This document shows positions 27,499-37,256 of a stretch of 64,000 bases of DNA, piece after piece. The translations under genes were made by a program, and so were the position numbers. This DNA is from Vagococcus elongatus (GTDB lineage Bacteria > Bacillota > Bacilli > Lactobacillales > Vagococcaceae). The DNA lies in contig NZ_NGKA01000007.1 of assembly GCF_003987645.1 (NCBI RefSeq), positions 62,001-126,000 on the forward strand, given 5' to 3'. Positions within the stretch are counted from its first letter, which is position 1. Each line of letters starts with the position of its first letter. Below the pieces are notes generated by a model. The model worked only from the letters and a program-made list of their open reading frames with translations, made no database searches and was not told where the DNA came from.

Positions 27499-27724
27499 CC
27501 AAGTATCCCTAGTATACTTTTATTTCTGTGCTGACTGAAAAGCCGAAAAACGTGCCGGCTTTTCGGTTCTTCTTGTTTAGTCCTCGAAACATTCCCCTGC
27601 TTTTAATCAATGGTTGAAACTGTACGTACACTTCAACAAAATTTATTTCTCAGCTTAACAGGAGGACGATCCTGTTCAATCAAATCACTCAACTATTTCA
27701 CAGTAAATAATTATAAAAATAGTA
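27499..27724. other. Possible second coding remnant and hairpin upstream of the decayed gene
   Basis: On the minus strand the frame SDLIEQDRPPVKLRNKF, followed one base out of frame by VEVYVQFQPLIKSRGMF, looks like a second broken gene (about 27570-27690). A 9-bp hairpin GAAAAGCCG/CGGCTTTTC lies at 27537-27545 and 27556-27564, without a good T run. Confidence 0.3.
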
Positions 27725-27824
27725 TAACATAAGAGTTAGACTCACTAAATCATTTTACTGCAAAATAACTGTTTCATTACTTTTAAAAAAAATCCGATAG
27801 AACTTGAGATTGTCTACTATACAA
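27725..27824 (+). repeat. Diverged direct repeat, copy B
   Basis: Second copy of the repeat at 26071-26166, same orientation, 1.65 kb away. The two copies bracket the unknown gene 26490-27074 and the decayed sequence. No transposase was recognised in either copy. Confidence 0.6.
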
Positions 27825-27851
27825 CAAGCTCTTCAAAGATATTTGTATATG

Positions 27852-27884
27852 AAAAAGCACATGAAGATGCTGAATTCATGTGCT
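27852..27884 (-). terminator. Terminator of the two-component operon
   Basis: Perfect 10-bp stem AGCACATGAA (27856-27865) with TTCATGTGCT (27875-27884), with five T following on the minus strand. Confidence 0.9.
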
Positions 27885-27909
27885 AGTCTTTTTGATAAAA
27901 ATACAAGCT

Positions 27910-29406
27910 TTAGTCTTTCTTCAAAGGCAACGTGATTCTAAACACCGAGCCTTTTTCCAAAACACTGTCGGCGTGTATCGTTCCGCCGTACGTTTCCACC
28001 AGTTCTTTAGCGATAGCCAACCCTAGACCGTTGCCGCCTTTGTGTCTGCTTCGCGCTTTGTCGACACGGTAAAAACGATTAAACACTTGGTCTAGTTCTT
28101 CTTCGCTGATTCCTTCTCCAAAATCCTGAATCACAATCTCAAGACTGTTATGATTATAAGAAACTGATAAATTAACTTCCTTGCGATCCAAGGAATATTT
28201 TACTGCATTATCCATGATAATGACCAAAATTTGCTCAAAGTGGTTGCGATAAATTTTGACTTGCATCTCCTGATCTAAATCATCATCCAAAATAAACGTA
28301 AACTCCGGATACAATAAAACAAAATTATTGTAACATTGGTGAATCACTTCTTTGGCATTGGAGACATCATTTTTATGTTGCAATTCCACTTGACCCACAC
28401 GGGATAAATCAAGCATTTCCTGCACCAGCGTTTTCATCCGGCTGATTTCTTGTAACGAGGCCAAAAGAGATTCTTCCAAGATTTCCGGATCATCTTTTCC
28501 CCAGCGGTTCAACAACTGCAAATGCCCTTCGATGACTGCTACCGGCGTCCTGAGCTCGTGGGAAACATCCCCCACAAACTGCTGCTGCTGTTCAATAAAA
28601 CGCTGCATTCTGTCAATCATCTCATTAAACACCAAAGCCAAATCAGCAAATTCATCACGTTGTTTAATTTCTGGAATACGGGCATCTGTTTGAGGATCTG
28701 CTTTAATTTCATTCATAGTGGCCGTGATTTTCTTTAATGGTCGCAGGAAATAGTTGGACAATAAGAAACCAAGAGCCAAACTAATGAGTAACCCGCCTAT
28801 GATCAATAAAATCAATGTTCTGATTAAGTGACCACGAACTTCATCTACAGAGGACAAATTATAAAACAATTGAATGTAACCAATTTTTTCATCTGAATCT
28901 TTTGAAAAAATAGGTTGGGTAGCCAAAAATCCAGAGGTACCGTTCAGCATCGTTTTTTCTAAACTCTTGTTCTCATTGCCCACATAAGAATAGTTGGTAT
29001 TTTTTGTCTCAAAGACTAATCCTTTGCTTTTATTATAGACAGATACGCTTAATTCCGGTAAAGACAAGTCTGAGATAAATGAGTTTAGGCGAATCAAGTT
29101 AGCCTCCAGTGTTCGCTCTGTCGGTTCACTTGTCAGCTGACCGCCGCTGTCTCCTAAATAATAAGCGGTGTTTCGAATTGTAAGTTCTAGGTTAGAAATC
29201 GATAAACGTTTTTCAATATTTTCCGTCACCTCTGTCACCTTTTCTTTCTCCTGAGAAATCAAAGTTGACATACTGGTTCGATAAGTTACCGCTGAAAAGA
29301 TAATCACACTGATAAAAACAAAGGCGGAAGTAAGCAAAGTCCACTTGACACTTAAAGGCAAGTGCAAATGAACTTTGTTTTTTAACCGAATATAAACTTT
29401 TTTCAT
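27910..29406 (-). CDS. etaS: Sensor histidine kinase, EtaS/LisK/CsrS type
   Basis: 498 aa membrane kinase. Two membrane segments (about 22-44 and 194-215) enclose an extracellular sensor domain; HAMP follows (about 216-268), then HisKA with phospho-acceptor His283 in FVGDVSHELRTPVAVIEGH, and an HATPase domain with N-box (MDNAVKYS), G1 (DFGEGISEE) and G2 (GNGLGLAIAKE). Its start overlaps the regulator stop by one base (TGATG). The gnd-regulator-kinase order resembles the enterococcal gnd-etaR-etaS locus, from which the symbol is borrowed; that system affects stress tolerance and virulence in E. faecalis. Confidence 0.9.
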   Translation of the reverse strand: MKKVYIRLKNKVHLHLPLSVKWTLLTSAFVFISVIIFSAVTYRTSMSTLISQEKEKVTEVTENIEKRLSISNLELTIRNTAYYLGDSGGQLTSEPTERTLEANLIRLNSFISDLSLPELSVSVYNKSKGLVFETKNTNYSYVGNENKSLEKTMLNGTSGFLATQPIFSKDSDEKIGYIQLFYNLSSVDEVRGHLIRTLILLIIGGLLISLALGFLLSNYFLRPLKKITATMNEIKADPQTDARIPEIKQRDEFADLALVFNEMIDRMQRFIEQQQQFVGDVSHELRTPVAVIEGHLQLLNRWGKDDPEILEESLLASLQEISRMKTLVQEMLDLSRVGQVELQHKNDVSNAKEVIHQCYNNFVLLYPEFTFILDDDLDQEMQVKIYRNHFEQILVIIMDNAVKYSLDRKEVNLSVSYNHNSLEIVIQDFGEGISEEELDQVFNRFYRVDKARSRHKGGNGLGLAIAKELVETYGGTIHADSVLEKGSVFRITLPLKKD

Positions 29407-30092
29407 CAGGATCTCATCACATATCCAGTTCCGCGAACTGTTTGAATATAACTATCTTGTCCCGGTAAATCGATCTTGTTTCTGAGATAACGGATATAAA
29501 CATCTACAACATTTGTTTCGACTTCCGTTTCATAACCCCAAACTTTTTTCAGCAAAACATCACGAGCTAAGACGACATTCACATTTTCCATCAATGTCAG
29601 CAGCAGCTCATACTCACGTTTTGTCAATTCGATGACATCATTATCGCGGCGAACAATCCGATTTTCTTTTTCAATCGTCAAATTGCGATAGCTGATGGTG
29701 GTTTGTTTTGTAATATTTCGATCGCCTTCAAAATCTATTCGGCGCAGCAATGCCCGCAGGCGAGCCAAAAGTTCTTCGATAGCAAAAGGCTTAACGATAT
29801 AGTCATCTGCTCCGTGATCTAACCCTGACACACGGTCGATAACAGAATCACGAGCCGTCATCATGATAATCGGCGTGTCTTTCGTTTGTCGGATTCGGCG
29901 GCAGACCTCAATCCCATTTAACTCCGGCAACATCAGGTCTAACAAAATGGCGTCCCAATCAGTGCCTAAAGCTGCTTCCAGCCCAGTGCGACCATTATAA
30001 TGCACTTCTACCTCGTAGCCTTCATGCTTTAATTCAAGCTCTACAAAGCGGGCAAGATTTTTTTCATCTTCTATGATTAAAATTTTATTCAT
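29406..30092 (-). CDS. etaR: OmpR/PhoB-family response regulator, EtaR/LisR/CsrR type
   Basis: 228 aa. Receiver domain residues 1-115 with phospho-acceptor Asp52 in AILLDLMLPELNG, acidic pair Glu8/Asp9 and the conserved Lys in YIVKPFAIEEL; C-terminal winged helix about 130-228 ending in TVRGTGYVMR. Paired by one-base overlap with the histidine kinase. A TATAAT -10 element at 30142-30147 lies about 50 bp upstream, after the gnd terminator, so it has its own promoter. The symbol is inferred from synteny with gnd. Confidence 0.93.
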   Translation of the reverse strand: MNKILIIEDEKNLARFVELELKHEGYEVEVHYNGRTGLEAALGTDWDAILLDLMLPELNGIEVCRRIRQTKDTPIIMMTARDSVIDRVSGLDHGADDYIVKPFAIEELLARLRALLRRIDFEGDRNITKQTTISYRNLTIEKENRIVRRDNDVIELTKREYELLLTLMENVNVVLARDVLLKKVWGYETEVETNVVDVYIRYLRNKIDLPGQDSYIQTVRGTGYVMRS

Positions 30093-30141
30093 TTCGGAGC
30101 AATTCCTTTCATTTCATTAGAAATATTCTCACACAACTCAT

Positions 30142-30147
30142 ATTATA
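30142..30147 (-). promoter_or_regulatory. Predicted -10 element of the two-component operon
   Basis: Perfect TATAAT on the minus strand between the gnd terminator and etaR. The -35 at 17 bp is poor (TAGCTT), which suggests dependence on an activator. Confidence 0.5.
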
Positions 30148-30190
30148 GCGATTAATCTAAGAAAAAGCTATCGTTCGCTAGCAATAATAT

Positions 30191-30224
30191 AAAAAGCTGA
30201 TAAATCTTAACAGACTTACCAGCT
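30191..30224 (-). terminator. Terminator of gnd
   Basis: 13-bp stem with two G-U pairs (30195-30207 with 30212-30224) and a 4-nt loop; TTTTTATATT follows on the minus strand. Confidence 0.88.
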
Positions 30225-30236
30225 AAAATGTTCTTT

Positions 30237-31655
30237 CTAGTCGACATACCATTCGTGATGGAAAATGCCTTCTTTGTCTTTGCGTTCAAACGTGTGAGCA
30301 CCAAAATAATCTCTTTGCGCTTGTATGATATTTGCAGGCAAATCAGCACTGCGATAAGAGTCATAATAAGCAATAGCAGAAGAGAAAGTCGGCACTGGAA
30401 CACCTGCCTGTATTGCAGCCGCCACCACTTCACGCACTGACTGTTGGTATCTTTGCGTCACATCATTAAAATAATCATCTAAAAGCAGATTTTTAAGTTC
30501 AGGATTGCGATCATAGGCATCAGTGATTTTTTGTAAAAACTTAGCACGAATAATGCAGCCGGCACGAAATATTTTAGCAATATTTCCGTATTGCAAGTCC
30601 CAGCCGTACTCTTCACTGGCAATTCTCAACTGGGCAAATCCTTGTGCATAACTCATGATTTTACTAAAGTACAACGCCTCACGGATTTTCTCAATAAATA
30701 CTTTTTTGTCTCCCGTGAAGTTTTGCACGTCGACTCCTTTGATTTTACTGCTGGCTTCCACACGCTCATCTTTCATCGCAGAAATATAGCGGGCAAAAAC
30801 TGATTCTGTGATTAGAGGCAAAGGCACACCTAAATCTAATGCACTTTGACTGGTCCATTTTCCAGTCCCTTTATTTCCAGCAGTATCAAGTATGACGTCT
30901 ACTATCGGTTTTCCTGTTTCTTCATCTTTGTGGGTCAGTATATCAGCAGTAATCTCGATCAGGTAGCTGTCTAACTCCCCTGTGTTCCATTCTTTAAATA
31001 TATCAGCCATTTCATCCACTGATAAACCTAACAGACGGGACATGATGTCGTAAGATTCTGCTATCAGCTGCATATCTCCATATTCAATTCCGTTATGAGC
31101 CATTTTCACATAATGACCTGCGCCGTTAGGTCCAATGTAAGTCACACACGGCTCTCCATCTTCTTCAGCCACTGCCGCAATTTTTTCAAAAATCGGTGCA
31201 ACTAAATCATAAGCCTCTTTTTGTCCTCCGGGCATGATAGATGGGCCTTTCAGCGCTCCTTCTTCCCCGCCGGAAACTCCTGTGCCAATAAAATTAATAC
31301 CTGAATCAGCCAACTCTTCATTTCGACGAATGGTGTCTTTAAAGAATGTATTTCCCCCATCAATCAAAATGTCCCCTTTATCTAAATGAGGCAGCAAGCT
31401 CTGAATCGTCAAATCTGTTGCTTTACCGGCCTTTACCATCAACATGATTTTTCTGGGTTGTTCTAACGATGCTACGAATTCTTCTACTGTATAAGTAGGA
31501 ACCAGTTTTTTATCTGGATGTTCAGCAGCGACTTCTTTCGTACGCTCTCCTGTTCGGTTAAAAATAGAAACGCTGTAGCCTCGGCTCTCAATATTCAAGG
31601 CAAGGTTTTTACCCATCACTGCCATACCAATAACACCAATTTGTTGTTTGGACAT
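30237..31655 (-). CDS. gnd: 6-phosphogluconate dehydrogenase (decarboxylating)
   Basis: 472 aa. NADP-dependent oxidative pentose phosphate enzyme making ribulose 5-phosphate. N-terminal [16 protein letters not shown] nucleotide-binding motif, substrate site [11 protein letters not shown] and the catalytic segment [17 protein letters not shown] are all present. The ATG at 31655 follows AGGAGGT at 5 nt; a 13-residue upstream extension is not used. It has its own terminator before the two-component genes. Confidence 0.97.
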   Translation of the reverse strand: MSKQQIGVIGMAVMGKNLALNIESRGYSVSIFNRTGERTKEVAAEHPDKKLVPTYTVEEFVASLEQPRKIMLMVKAGKATDLTIQSLLPHLDKGDILIDGGNTFFKDTIRRNEELADSGINFIGTGVSGGEEGALKGPSIMPGGQKEAYDLVAPIFEKIAAVAEEDGEPCVTYIGPNGAGHYVKMAHNGIEYGDMQLIAESYDIMSRLLGLSVDEMADIFKEWNTGELDSYLIEITADILTHKDEETGKPIVDVILDTAGNKGTGKWTSQSALDLGVPLPLITESVFARYISAMKDERVEASSKIKGVDVQNFTGDKKVFIEKIREALYFSKIMSYAQGFAQLRIASEEYGWDLQYGNIAKIFRAGCIIRAKFLQKITDAYDRNPELKNLLLDDYFNDVTQRYQQSVREVVAAAIQAGVPVPTFSSAIAYYDSYRSADLPANIIQAQRDYFGAHTFERKDKEGIFHHEWYVD

Positions 31656-31786
31656 GTCGTACCTCCTAAAAGTTATATTGCAAATAACTCGCATTCACGT
31701 TTTCCATTATACCTTATTTAGAGAGTGATGAAAACTTTTCGAATTGTGAAATCGATTAGGACCACAACGTTTTTATAAACCTGTTC

Positions 31787-32368
31787 TTAATAACTGACCA
31801 TTTTTTCTTCATAGGCGGTGATTAATTCTTCGTGAGCCATTGTAATAGAAATATCATCCAGTCCGTGAATCAGCTTGTTTTTCCAAGTTGCATCAATCTC
31901 AAAATGAAATGTCCCCGCAGAAGTTCTAACTTCTTGCTGTTCTAAATCTACGACAATGTCTTCCTCTGACTCAATCCCAGCTATCTTTTCTCGTGCTTCA
32001 CGAGGTAAAATAATTGGCAGCAGCCCATTTTTGATGGCATTCATATAAAAAATATCACTATAACTGCCTGCTATGATGACTCTGAAACGATAATCCATCA
32101 ATGCCCATGCGGCGTGTTCTCTCGAAGAACCGCAGCCGAAATTTTCTCCCGTCACTAAAATCGTTGCTTCTTGACGTTTTGGTTGATTCAAAATAAATTC
32201 GGGATTTTCACTGCCATCTTCCAAAAATCGCCATTCGTCAAATAAATTTTTACCAAATCCTTTTTTCTCGATTCGCTTTAAAAATGATTTTGGAATAATT
32301 TGATCTGTATCAATATTATCATTCATCAAAGGGACTGTTTTCCCTGTATGTACATTAATAGCTTCCAT
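31787..32368 (-). CDS. leuD: 3-isopropylmalate dehydratase small subunit
   Basis: 193 aa. Swivelling domain partner of LeuC in the second step of leucine synthesis (2- to 3-isopropylmalate). Typical motifs: [16 protein letters not shown] near the N-terminus and [17 protein letters not shown] (about 74-90). The start overlaps the leuC end by 14 bp, indicating coupling. It is the last gene of leuABCD; the ilv genes are not next to it. Confidence 0.97.
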   Translation of the reverse strand: MEAINVHTGKTVPLMNDNIDTDQIIPKSFLKRIEKKGFGKNLFDEWRFLEDGSENPEFILNQPKRQEATILVTGENFGCGSSREHAAWALMDYRFRVIIAGSYSDIFYMNAIKNGLLPIILPREAREKIAGIESEEDIVVDLEQQEVRTSAGTFHFEIDATWKNKLIHGLDDISITMAHEELITAYEEKMVSY

Positions 32369-33752
32369 TTAGCCAATCTCCTTCCCTAACATCCACAAAG
32401 GCTCCTGAAACAGCTGCAGCTGCCGCCATAGCCGGACTACACAAATGCGTTCTTGCCCCTTTACCTTGCCGCCCCTCAAAATTACGGTTAGATGTAGAAG
32501 CACAATGAACTCCCTCTGGTACTTGATCGGGATTCATCCCTAGACACATGGAACAGCCCGGCTCCCGCCATTCAAATCCTGCTTCTTTAAAAATTTTATC
32601 TAAACCTATTTTCTCTGCGGCTTTTTTGACCGGACGAGATCCCGGCACAACAATGCCAGTAATATTCTGATGGATTTTTTTACCATTAACGATACGGGCG
32701 GCTTCCTTCAAATCAGACAAGCGGCCATTCGTACATGAACCGATAAACACGTAACCTAACTTGATATCTGATACTTTCTGACCCGGCTTCAAATCCATAT
32801 ATTGGTAAGCACGTTCATCGTTGACATTTTTTATTTCTGGAAAATCAGCAGAAAAAGGAACTGCCATTCCCGGATTGGTTCCCCAAGTGATGATAGGTTC
32901 TAATTGACTGGCATCCATTTCGATAAGATGGTCGTACTCTGCATTATCATCAGTGTACAATGTTTTCCAATCCTCAATGGCCGCCGTCATATTTTCTGGT
33001 GCATACTCTCTGCCTTGAACATAATCAAATGTTGTTTGGTCAGGCGCCATCAAGCCCATCTTGCCTCCGCCTTCGATCGTCATATTGCAGATGCTCATTC
33101 GTTCTTCCATCGTCAAACTTTCAATCGTATCGCCAAAAAATTCGATGGCATATCCTGTCCCAAAATCGACACCGTAAGTAGCAATCAAATATAAAATAAT
33201 ATCTTTGGCGTAGACCCCTTCTGGTAATTCCCCTGTGATATGAATCCCCATATTTTTAGGTTTACTTTGCCAAATAGTTTGTGTGGCAAAAACATGCTCT
33301 ACCTCACTTGTTCCGATACCAAAAGCAAGCGCGCCGAAAGCTCCATGGGTTGCTGTATGAGAATCTCCGCAAACAATCGTTTTACCCGGTTGAGTCAACC
33401 CTGTTTCCGGGCCGACCATATGGACGATACCCTGACGCTCACTGCCATTGTCGCAAAGTTCAACACCAAATTCCTTACAGTTTTTTTCCAGTGCCTCGAT
33501 TTGTTTTTTTGCTACCAAGTCCGTAATATTAAAAATATCTTTCGTCGGCACATTGTGGTCCATAGTGGCAAATGTTTTATCAGGCCGTCTAATTTTACGA
33601 CCCTTTTCCCGCAATCCTTCAAAAGCTTGCGGAGAAGTAACTTCGTGAATCAGATGCAAATCAATATATAACAGTTGGGGTTCCCCAATCTCTCCATAGA
33701 CCACATGTCGGTCCCACAATTTATCGAAAAGTGTTTTCCCAGATTTTTCCAT
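32355..33752 (-). CDS. leuC: 3-isopropylmalate dehydratase large subunit
   Basis: 465 aa aconitase-family subunit carrying a 4Fe-4S cluster; its cysteines lie in GSCTNGR and [22 protein letters not shown] at the N-terminus and [20 protein letters not shown] are family marks. It starts 12 bp after the leuB stop and works with LeuD. A 143-codon frame on the opposite strand is a shadow of this gene. Confidence 0.97.
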   Translation of the reverse strand: MEKSGKTLFDKLWDRHVVYGEIGEPQLLYIDLHLIHEVTSPQAFEGLREKGRKIRRPDKTFATMDHNVPTKDIFNITDLVAKKQIEALEKNCKEFGVELCDNGSERQGIVHMVGPETGLTQPGKTIVCGDSHTATHGAFGALAFGIGTSEVEHVFATQTIWQSKPKNMGIHITGELPEGVYAKDIILYLIATYGVDFGTGYAIEFFGDTIESLTMEERMSICNMTIEGGGKMGLMAPDQTTFDYVQGREYAPENMTAAIEDWKTLYTDDNAEYDHLIEMDASQLEPIITWGTNPGMAVPFSADFPEIKNVNDERAYQYMDLKPGQKVSDIKLGYVFIGSCTNGRLSDLKEAARIVNGKKIHQNITGIVVPGSRPVKKAAEKIGLDKIFKEAGFEWREPGCSMCLGMNPDQVPEGVHCASTSNRNFEGRQGKGARTHLCSPAMAAAAAVSGAFVDVREGDWLNGSY

Positions 33753-33764
33753 ACGTAAAACTCC

Positions 33765-34814
33765 TTAACCTTTTATTTTTTGAATGACCGCTTCTTCAAA
33801 GTCGCTAGTAGTTGCTTTTCCGCCTAAATCACCAGTTAAAATTCCCGCAATCATCACTTCATCACATATTTTTTCCAAATATTCTGCCATTTCATGTTGG
33901 TCAAAAGATTCACGGAGCATCATCGTCACAGATAAAATCATCGACATCGGATTGGCAATATTTTTTCCTGCAATATCCGGAGCAGATCCGTGAATCGGCT
34001 CATAAAGGGAAGGTCCGTTTTCACTATGACTGGCACTTGGCAACATTCCTAGAGAACCAGTAATGACTGATGCCTCATCACTTAAAATATCTCCGAATAA
34101 ATTCTCTGTCACAATCACATCATAATATGCCGGTTGGGTGATTATTTTCATGGCTGCTGAATCGACTAGCTGATGTTCTAGGGTAACGTCTGGATAATCT
34201 TTGGCTACTTCTTCGGTAATTTTTCGCCATAATTTACTCGTTGCCAACACATTGGATTTGTCCACCGATGTGACTTTTTTCTTTCTATTTCTTGCCATCT
34301 CGAAAGCTTTTTTCACAATCCGTCGTATTTCTTCACCTGAGTATGGACACGTGTCCAAAGCAAAATCATCTTCTAGTTTGCGGGGAGTCCCAAAGTAAAT
34401 CCCCCCGGTCAATTCTCTAACTACAACAAAGTCGCTGCCTTTAACGATTTCTTCTTTTAATGGAGACAGATGAACGATGGCTTCCGGCACCCTGATCGGT
34501 CTGACATTGGCAAAAAGTCCCAATGCCTTTCGCAGTTGGAGCAACCCCTGCTCTGGTGTTTTTTCAGCCTGCTCCCACTTTGGTCCGCCAATGGCTCCTA
34601 GTAAAATGGCATCTGCTTGCTGACAAGCTGTCAACGTCTTTTCTGATAAAGGCTCCCCTTCCAAATCGATGCCCGCACCACCGAAAGGAAAACTTTCCAC
34701 TTCATAAGCAAAATTAAATTTTTTGCTTGCCTCAGCTAAAATATTCAAGGCACTGTCCATAATTTCTGTTCCGATGCCGTCACCGGGTAATGTTACAATC
34801 TTTTTCTTTGTCAT
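33765..34814 (-). CDS. leuB: 3-isopropylmalate dehydrogenase
   Basis: 349 aa. NAD-dependent oxidative decarboxylase of the third leucine step. [11 protein letters not shown] at the N-terminus, the substrate Arg region [13 protein letters not shown] / [12 protein letters not shown], and the metal-site [15 protein letters not shown] and [12 protein letters not shown] motifs are all present. Start ATG 34814 follows GAGGTGG and lies 20 bp after leuA; a longer upstream frame overlapping leuA is not supported. Confidence 0.97.
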   Translation of the reverse strand: MTKKKIVTLPGDGIGTEIMDSALNILAEASKKFNFAYEVESFPFGGAGIDLEGEPLSEKTLTACQQADAILLGAIGGPKWEQAEKTPEQGLLQLRKALGLFANVRPIRVPEAIVHLSPLKEEIVKGSDFVVVRELTGGIYFGTPRKLEDDFALDTCPYSGEEIRRIVKKAFEMARNRKKKVTSVDKSNVLATSKLWRKITEEVAKDYPDVTLEHQLVDSAAMKIITQPAYYDVIVTENLFGDILSDEASVITGSLGMLPSASHSENGPSLYEPIHGSAPDIAGKNIANPMSMILSVTMMLRESFDQHEMAEYLEKICDEVMIAGILTGDLGGKATTSDFEEAVIQKIKG

Positions 34815-34834
34815 TTTTCCACCTCTTAATATAA

Positions 34835-36349
34835 TCATGCCTGTTCGCTTAATGCATTGGAACAAGCTTGTAAATAAGCTTTTGCTGATGCTTGAAGCAC
34901 ATCAAAATCAATGCCGACACCATTGAAATATTCATTGGTTTGGGGTTTTGAAATTGTCACATGAACTTCTGCTTGCGCATCTTCTCCGCCAGTGATTGCC
35001 CGAATCTGATAATTTTCAAGCATGATGTCTTCGTCTACCAAACGATTAATCGTATTGTAGATTGCTTGTATACTTCCCGAACCTACAGCCGAATCAGTAT
35101 AAGTCATTTCACCCTCTTGGATTGTTACGATGGCCCCTTGACGCCCCCCTGATACGTACTGCAACTGTAAACTGTTCAAGAAGTATTTGTCAGCTTTTTC
35201 ATGGGCTTGACCTAAAACAAGAGCATGCAAGTCATCAACTGTCACTTGTTTTTTCTTATCAGCCAAATCTTTGAAACGTTTAAAACTCTCCGTCATTTCA
35301 GTTTCAGATAGTTGGTACCCCAGCTCATTCATTCTAGTTTTAAACGCATGTTTGCCAGAAAGCTTCCCTAGAGGCAAGGAATTCGTTGCTACTCCTACCA
35401 GACTTGGAGTAATAATTTCGTAAGTATTTGGATTTTTCAGCACTCCATCTTGGTGAATTCCCGACTCATGAGAATATGCATTTAAGCCAATAATCGGTTT
35501 GGTAATCGGAACCGGGACACCGGAAATACGGCTGACCAAATCACTGGTACGTTTTGTCTCTTCAAAAAAAATATTACTTTCACACTGATAAAAATCTTTG
35601 CGTACATACAATGCCAACGCAACTTCTTCAATCGCTGTGTTGCCTGCCCGCTCCCCGATACCGTTGATTGTTCCTTCCACACGAGTCGCACCGTTTTCAA
35701 TGGCTGCTAAAGAATTTGCCGTTGCCATCCCTAAATCATTATGACAGTGGGAAGAAAAAATAATGTCGTCAAAATTAGGAATATGAGTCTTCAAATAATT
35801 AAATAGTTGTCCGTATTCTGTCGGATTTGTGTAACCAACAGTATCAGGAATATTAATAATGGAAGCTCCAGCATCTATTGCTGTTTGCACTGCTTGCAGT
35901 AAAAATTCTTTTTCCGACCTTGTAGCATCTTCTGGTGAGAACTGCACCTTATCAAATTTAGATTTAGCATACGCCACGTGTTTCTTGATAGACTGGAGAA
36001 CTTCTTCCCTTGTCATGTTCAATTTATCTTTCATATGAATTTCACTGGTAGCAATAAACACATGTATTTGTGGGTAATTGGCGTGTTGTAGCGCTTCATG
36101 CGCCCGATCGATATCTGCTTTGGCACATCTGGCAAGTCCAACCACTGTGGTTTTTGATACAGCTTCAGCGATAGCTTTTACTGCTTCAAAATCTCCCTGT
36201 GAAGCTATTGGAAATCCAGCTTCAATGGCATCGATGCCGTAAGCTTCTAATTGTTTGGCTATTCTAACTTTTTCACTTGTGTTGAAGTTTACCCCAGGGG
36301 TTTGTTCACCGTCACGTAATGACGTATCAAAAAACTGGATTTTTTTCAT
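34835..36349 (-). CDS. leuA: 2-isopropylmalate synthase
   Basis: 504 aa, full length. First committed leucine enzyme (acetyl-CoA plus 2-ketoisovalerate). HMGL-like catalytic barrel with [15 protein letters not shown]-type start ([14 protein letters not shown], about 6-19) and [17 protein letters not shown]-terminal LeuA allosteric domain (about 390-504) for leucine feedback. AGGAGG lies just before the ATG. Expression is probably controlled by the attenuator at 36467-36741. Confidence 0.97.
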   Translation of the reverse strand: MKKIQFFDTSLRDGEQTPGVNFNTSEKVRIAKQLEAYGIDAIEAGFPIASQGDFEAVKAIAEAVSKTTVVGLARCAKADIDRAHEALQHANYPQIHVFIATSEIHMKDKLNMTREEVLQSIKKHVAYAKSKFDKVQFSPEDATRSEKEFLLQAVQTAIDAGASIINIPDTVGYTNPTEYGQLFNYLKTHIPNFDDIIFSSHCHNDLGMATANSLAAIENGATRVEGTINGIGERAGNTAIEEVALALYVRKDFYQCESNIFFEETKRTSDLVSRISGVPVPITKPIIGLNAYSHESGIHQDGVLKNPNTYEIITPSLVGVATNSLPLGKLSGKHAFKTRMNELGYQLSETEMTESFKRFKDLADKKKQVTVDDLHALVLGQAHEKADKYFLNSLQLQYVSGGRQGAIVTIQEGEMTYTDSAVGSGSIQAIYNTINRLVDEDIMLENYQIRAITGGEDAQAEVHVTISKPQTNEYFNGVGIDFDVLQASAKAYLQACSNALSEQA

Positions 36350-36466
36350 GATGACACCCTCCTAAATAAAGTTTACATTTCTTTCATTCTTTTCCTTATT
36401 CCAATAATCAAATAAATCTAAGCAGACAATTCTCTTTTTTATAAACCCGGCCATACTTTTTTCATT

Positions 36467-36495
36467 AAAAAAAGCATCTCACAATGTGAGATGCT
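36467..36495 (-). terminator. Attenuator terminator upstream of leuA
   Basis: GCATCTC/GAGATGC stem (36474-36494, extendable to 10 bp with a tiny loop) followed by seven T on the minus strand. It ends about 115 bp before leuA. An upstream segment GGGGCTA (36495-36501) can pair instead with TGGCCC (about 36524-36529), competing with this stem. Confidence 0.85.
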
Positions 36496-36551
36496 AGCCC
36501 CCACATCGTTGAATGCAGAAATAGGGCCACAGGTTTTCTTCCCGTCAGCCC

Positions 36552-36599
36552 TTACGATAATAATAAAAAGAAAACGTTTCTGTTTGTCTTTTTAATCAT
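36552..36599 (-). CDS. leuL: leu operon leader peptide
   Basis: 15 codons: MIKKTNRNVFFLLLS, with three consecutive TTA leucine codons just before the final Ser and stop. An in-frame ATG ten codons further upstream would give 25 residues. AAAGGAAG precedes the start. Located between a consensus promoter and an intrinsic terminator before leuA, it has exactly the layout of a translation-coupled attenuator: ribosome stalling at Leu codons would mask the first stem (36541-36552) and favour antitermination. The mechanism is inferred; similar leu leaders are known in Lactococcus and enterobacteria. Confidence 0.7.
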   Translation of the reverse strand: MIKKTNRNVFFLLLS

Positions 36600-36712
36600 C
36601 TTTCTGTTCTTCCTTTCTTTGTGGGTCATTTTGTCTGCTCTTCTGAATAATCAATTGCTGAAATCGAAAATTTAAACAATTTTCTGAAAATTCAGAATTC
36701 AAGTTAATTAAA

Positions 36713-36741
36713 ATACTATTAGTTTTCTATGAGAATGTCAA
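36713..36741 (-). promoter_or_regulatory. Promoter of the leuABCD operon
   Basis: Consensus TTGACA (36736-36741), exactly 17 bp, then TAGTAT (36713-36718) on the minus strand. It lies about 115 bp before the leader peptide start, giving a leader transcript of around 350 nt. Confidence 0.8.
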
Positions 36742-37018
36742 GCTTTTTTTGGATAAACCTCTAAAAACTTATATTTTCTGCTTATTTAAACAAGCTAGAT
36801 CGAATTACCTCATTCTAGATTCCCCTAAAATAGTACAATAAAATAGACAAATATTGCCAAGGACGCAATGATTATATATCAAACATTTTTAGGCCGTGTC
36901 CACAAAGGCTTCAAAGATATTCAAGAGACATTAGAATCAATGTTTTAACTCATAGGACAGGATGGACGGTTCTATTTACACATAATTCTTGACGCTACCT
37001 GATTAAAAAAGCTATCGT
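36742..37018. other. Intergenic region upstream of the leu promoter
   Basis: AT-rich. The only item noted is a 26-codon plus-strand frame at 36868-36948 (starting MIIYQTFLGRVHKGF) preceded by AAGGA at short spacing; it may be a remnant. Nothing else recognised. Confidence 0.35.
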
Positions 37019-37174
37019 TCATCTTAGGCTTAATATCATAATAAGAATAGCTATATAAAACTTCAGCCAAAGTTCCAACTCTTGAACTTCTAAAATCACT
37101 GTTATAAAGAAAACAGCACAACCACGATAGCCAGCATATAACATTCCTATAAAGAAAAATATAAAAGTAAACAT
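37019..37174 (-). CDS. Possible small two-helix membrane protein
   Basis: 51 codons (or 52 from a TTG at 37177) with two hydrophobic segments (about 2-13 plus 19-28, and 38-50) and a short polar Glu-rich link (EVQELEL). AAAAGG lies 9-12 nt upstream. It is co-directional with and just downstream of the broken XRE-type membrane regulator. Real expression is uncertain, since a second frame over the same bases is also open. Confidence 0.35.
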   Translation of the reverse strand: MFTFIFFFIGMLYAGYRGCAVFFITVILEVQELELWLKFYIAILIMILSLR

Positions 37175-37256
37175 CAAGTTTATATACCTTTTGGGTTTTG
37201 CACTTAGTCTTATCTTTCTCTTCCAGTAGATATTCTCTAGGTGATAGGGAATATGT

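Noticed and set aside
33240-33671. 143-codon frame on the plus strand
   Set aside because: Antisense shadow of leuC, which is clearly the real gene.
36350-36700. T-box upstream of leuA
   Set aside because: The T-box core (GGTGGNACCGCG) is missing; a leader peptide with Leu codons fits attenuation instead.
30163-37020. 15-bp identical word AAAAAGCTATCGTTC near 30165 and 37007
   Set aside because: A few such matches are expected by chance in a window of this size, and the flanks are unrelated.
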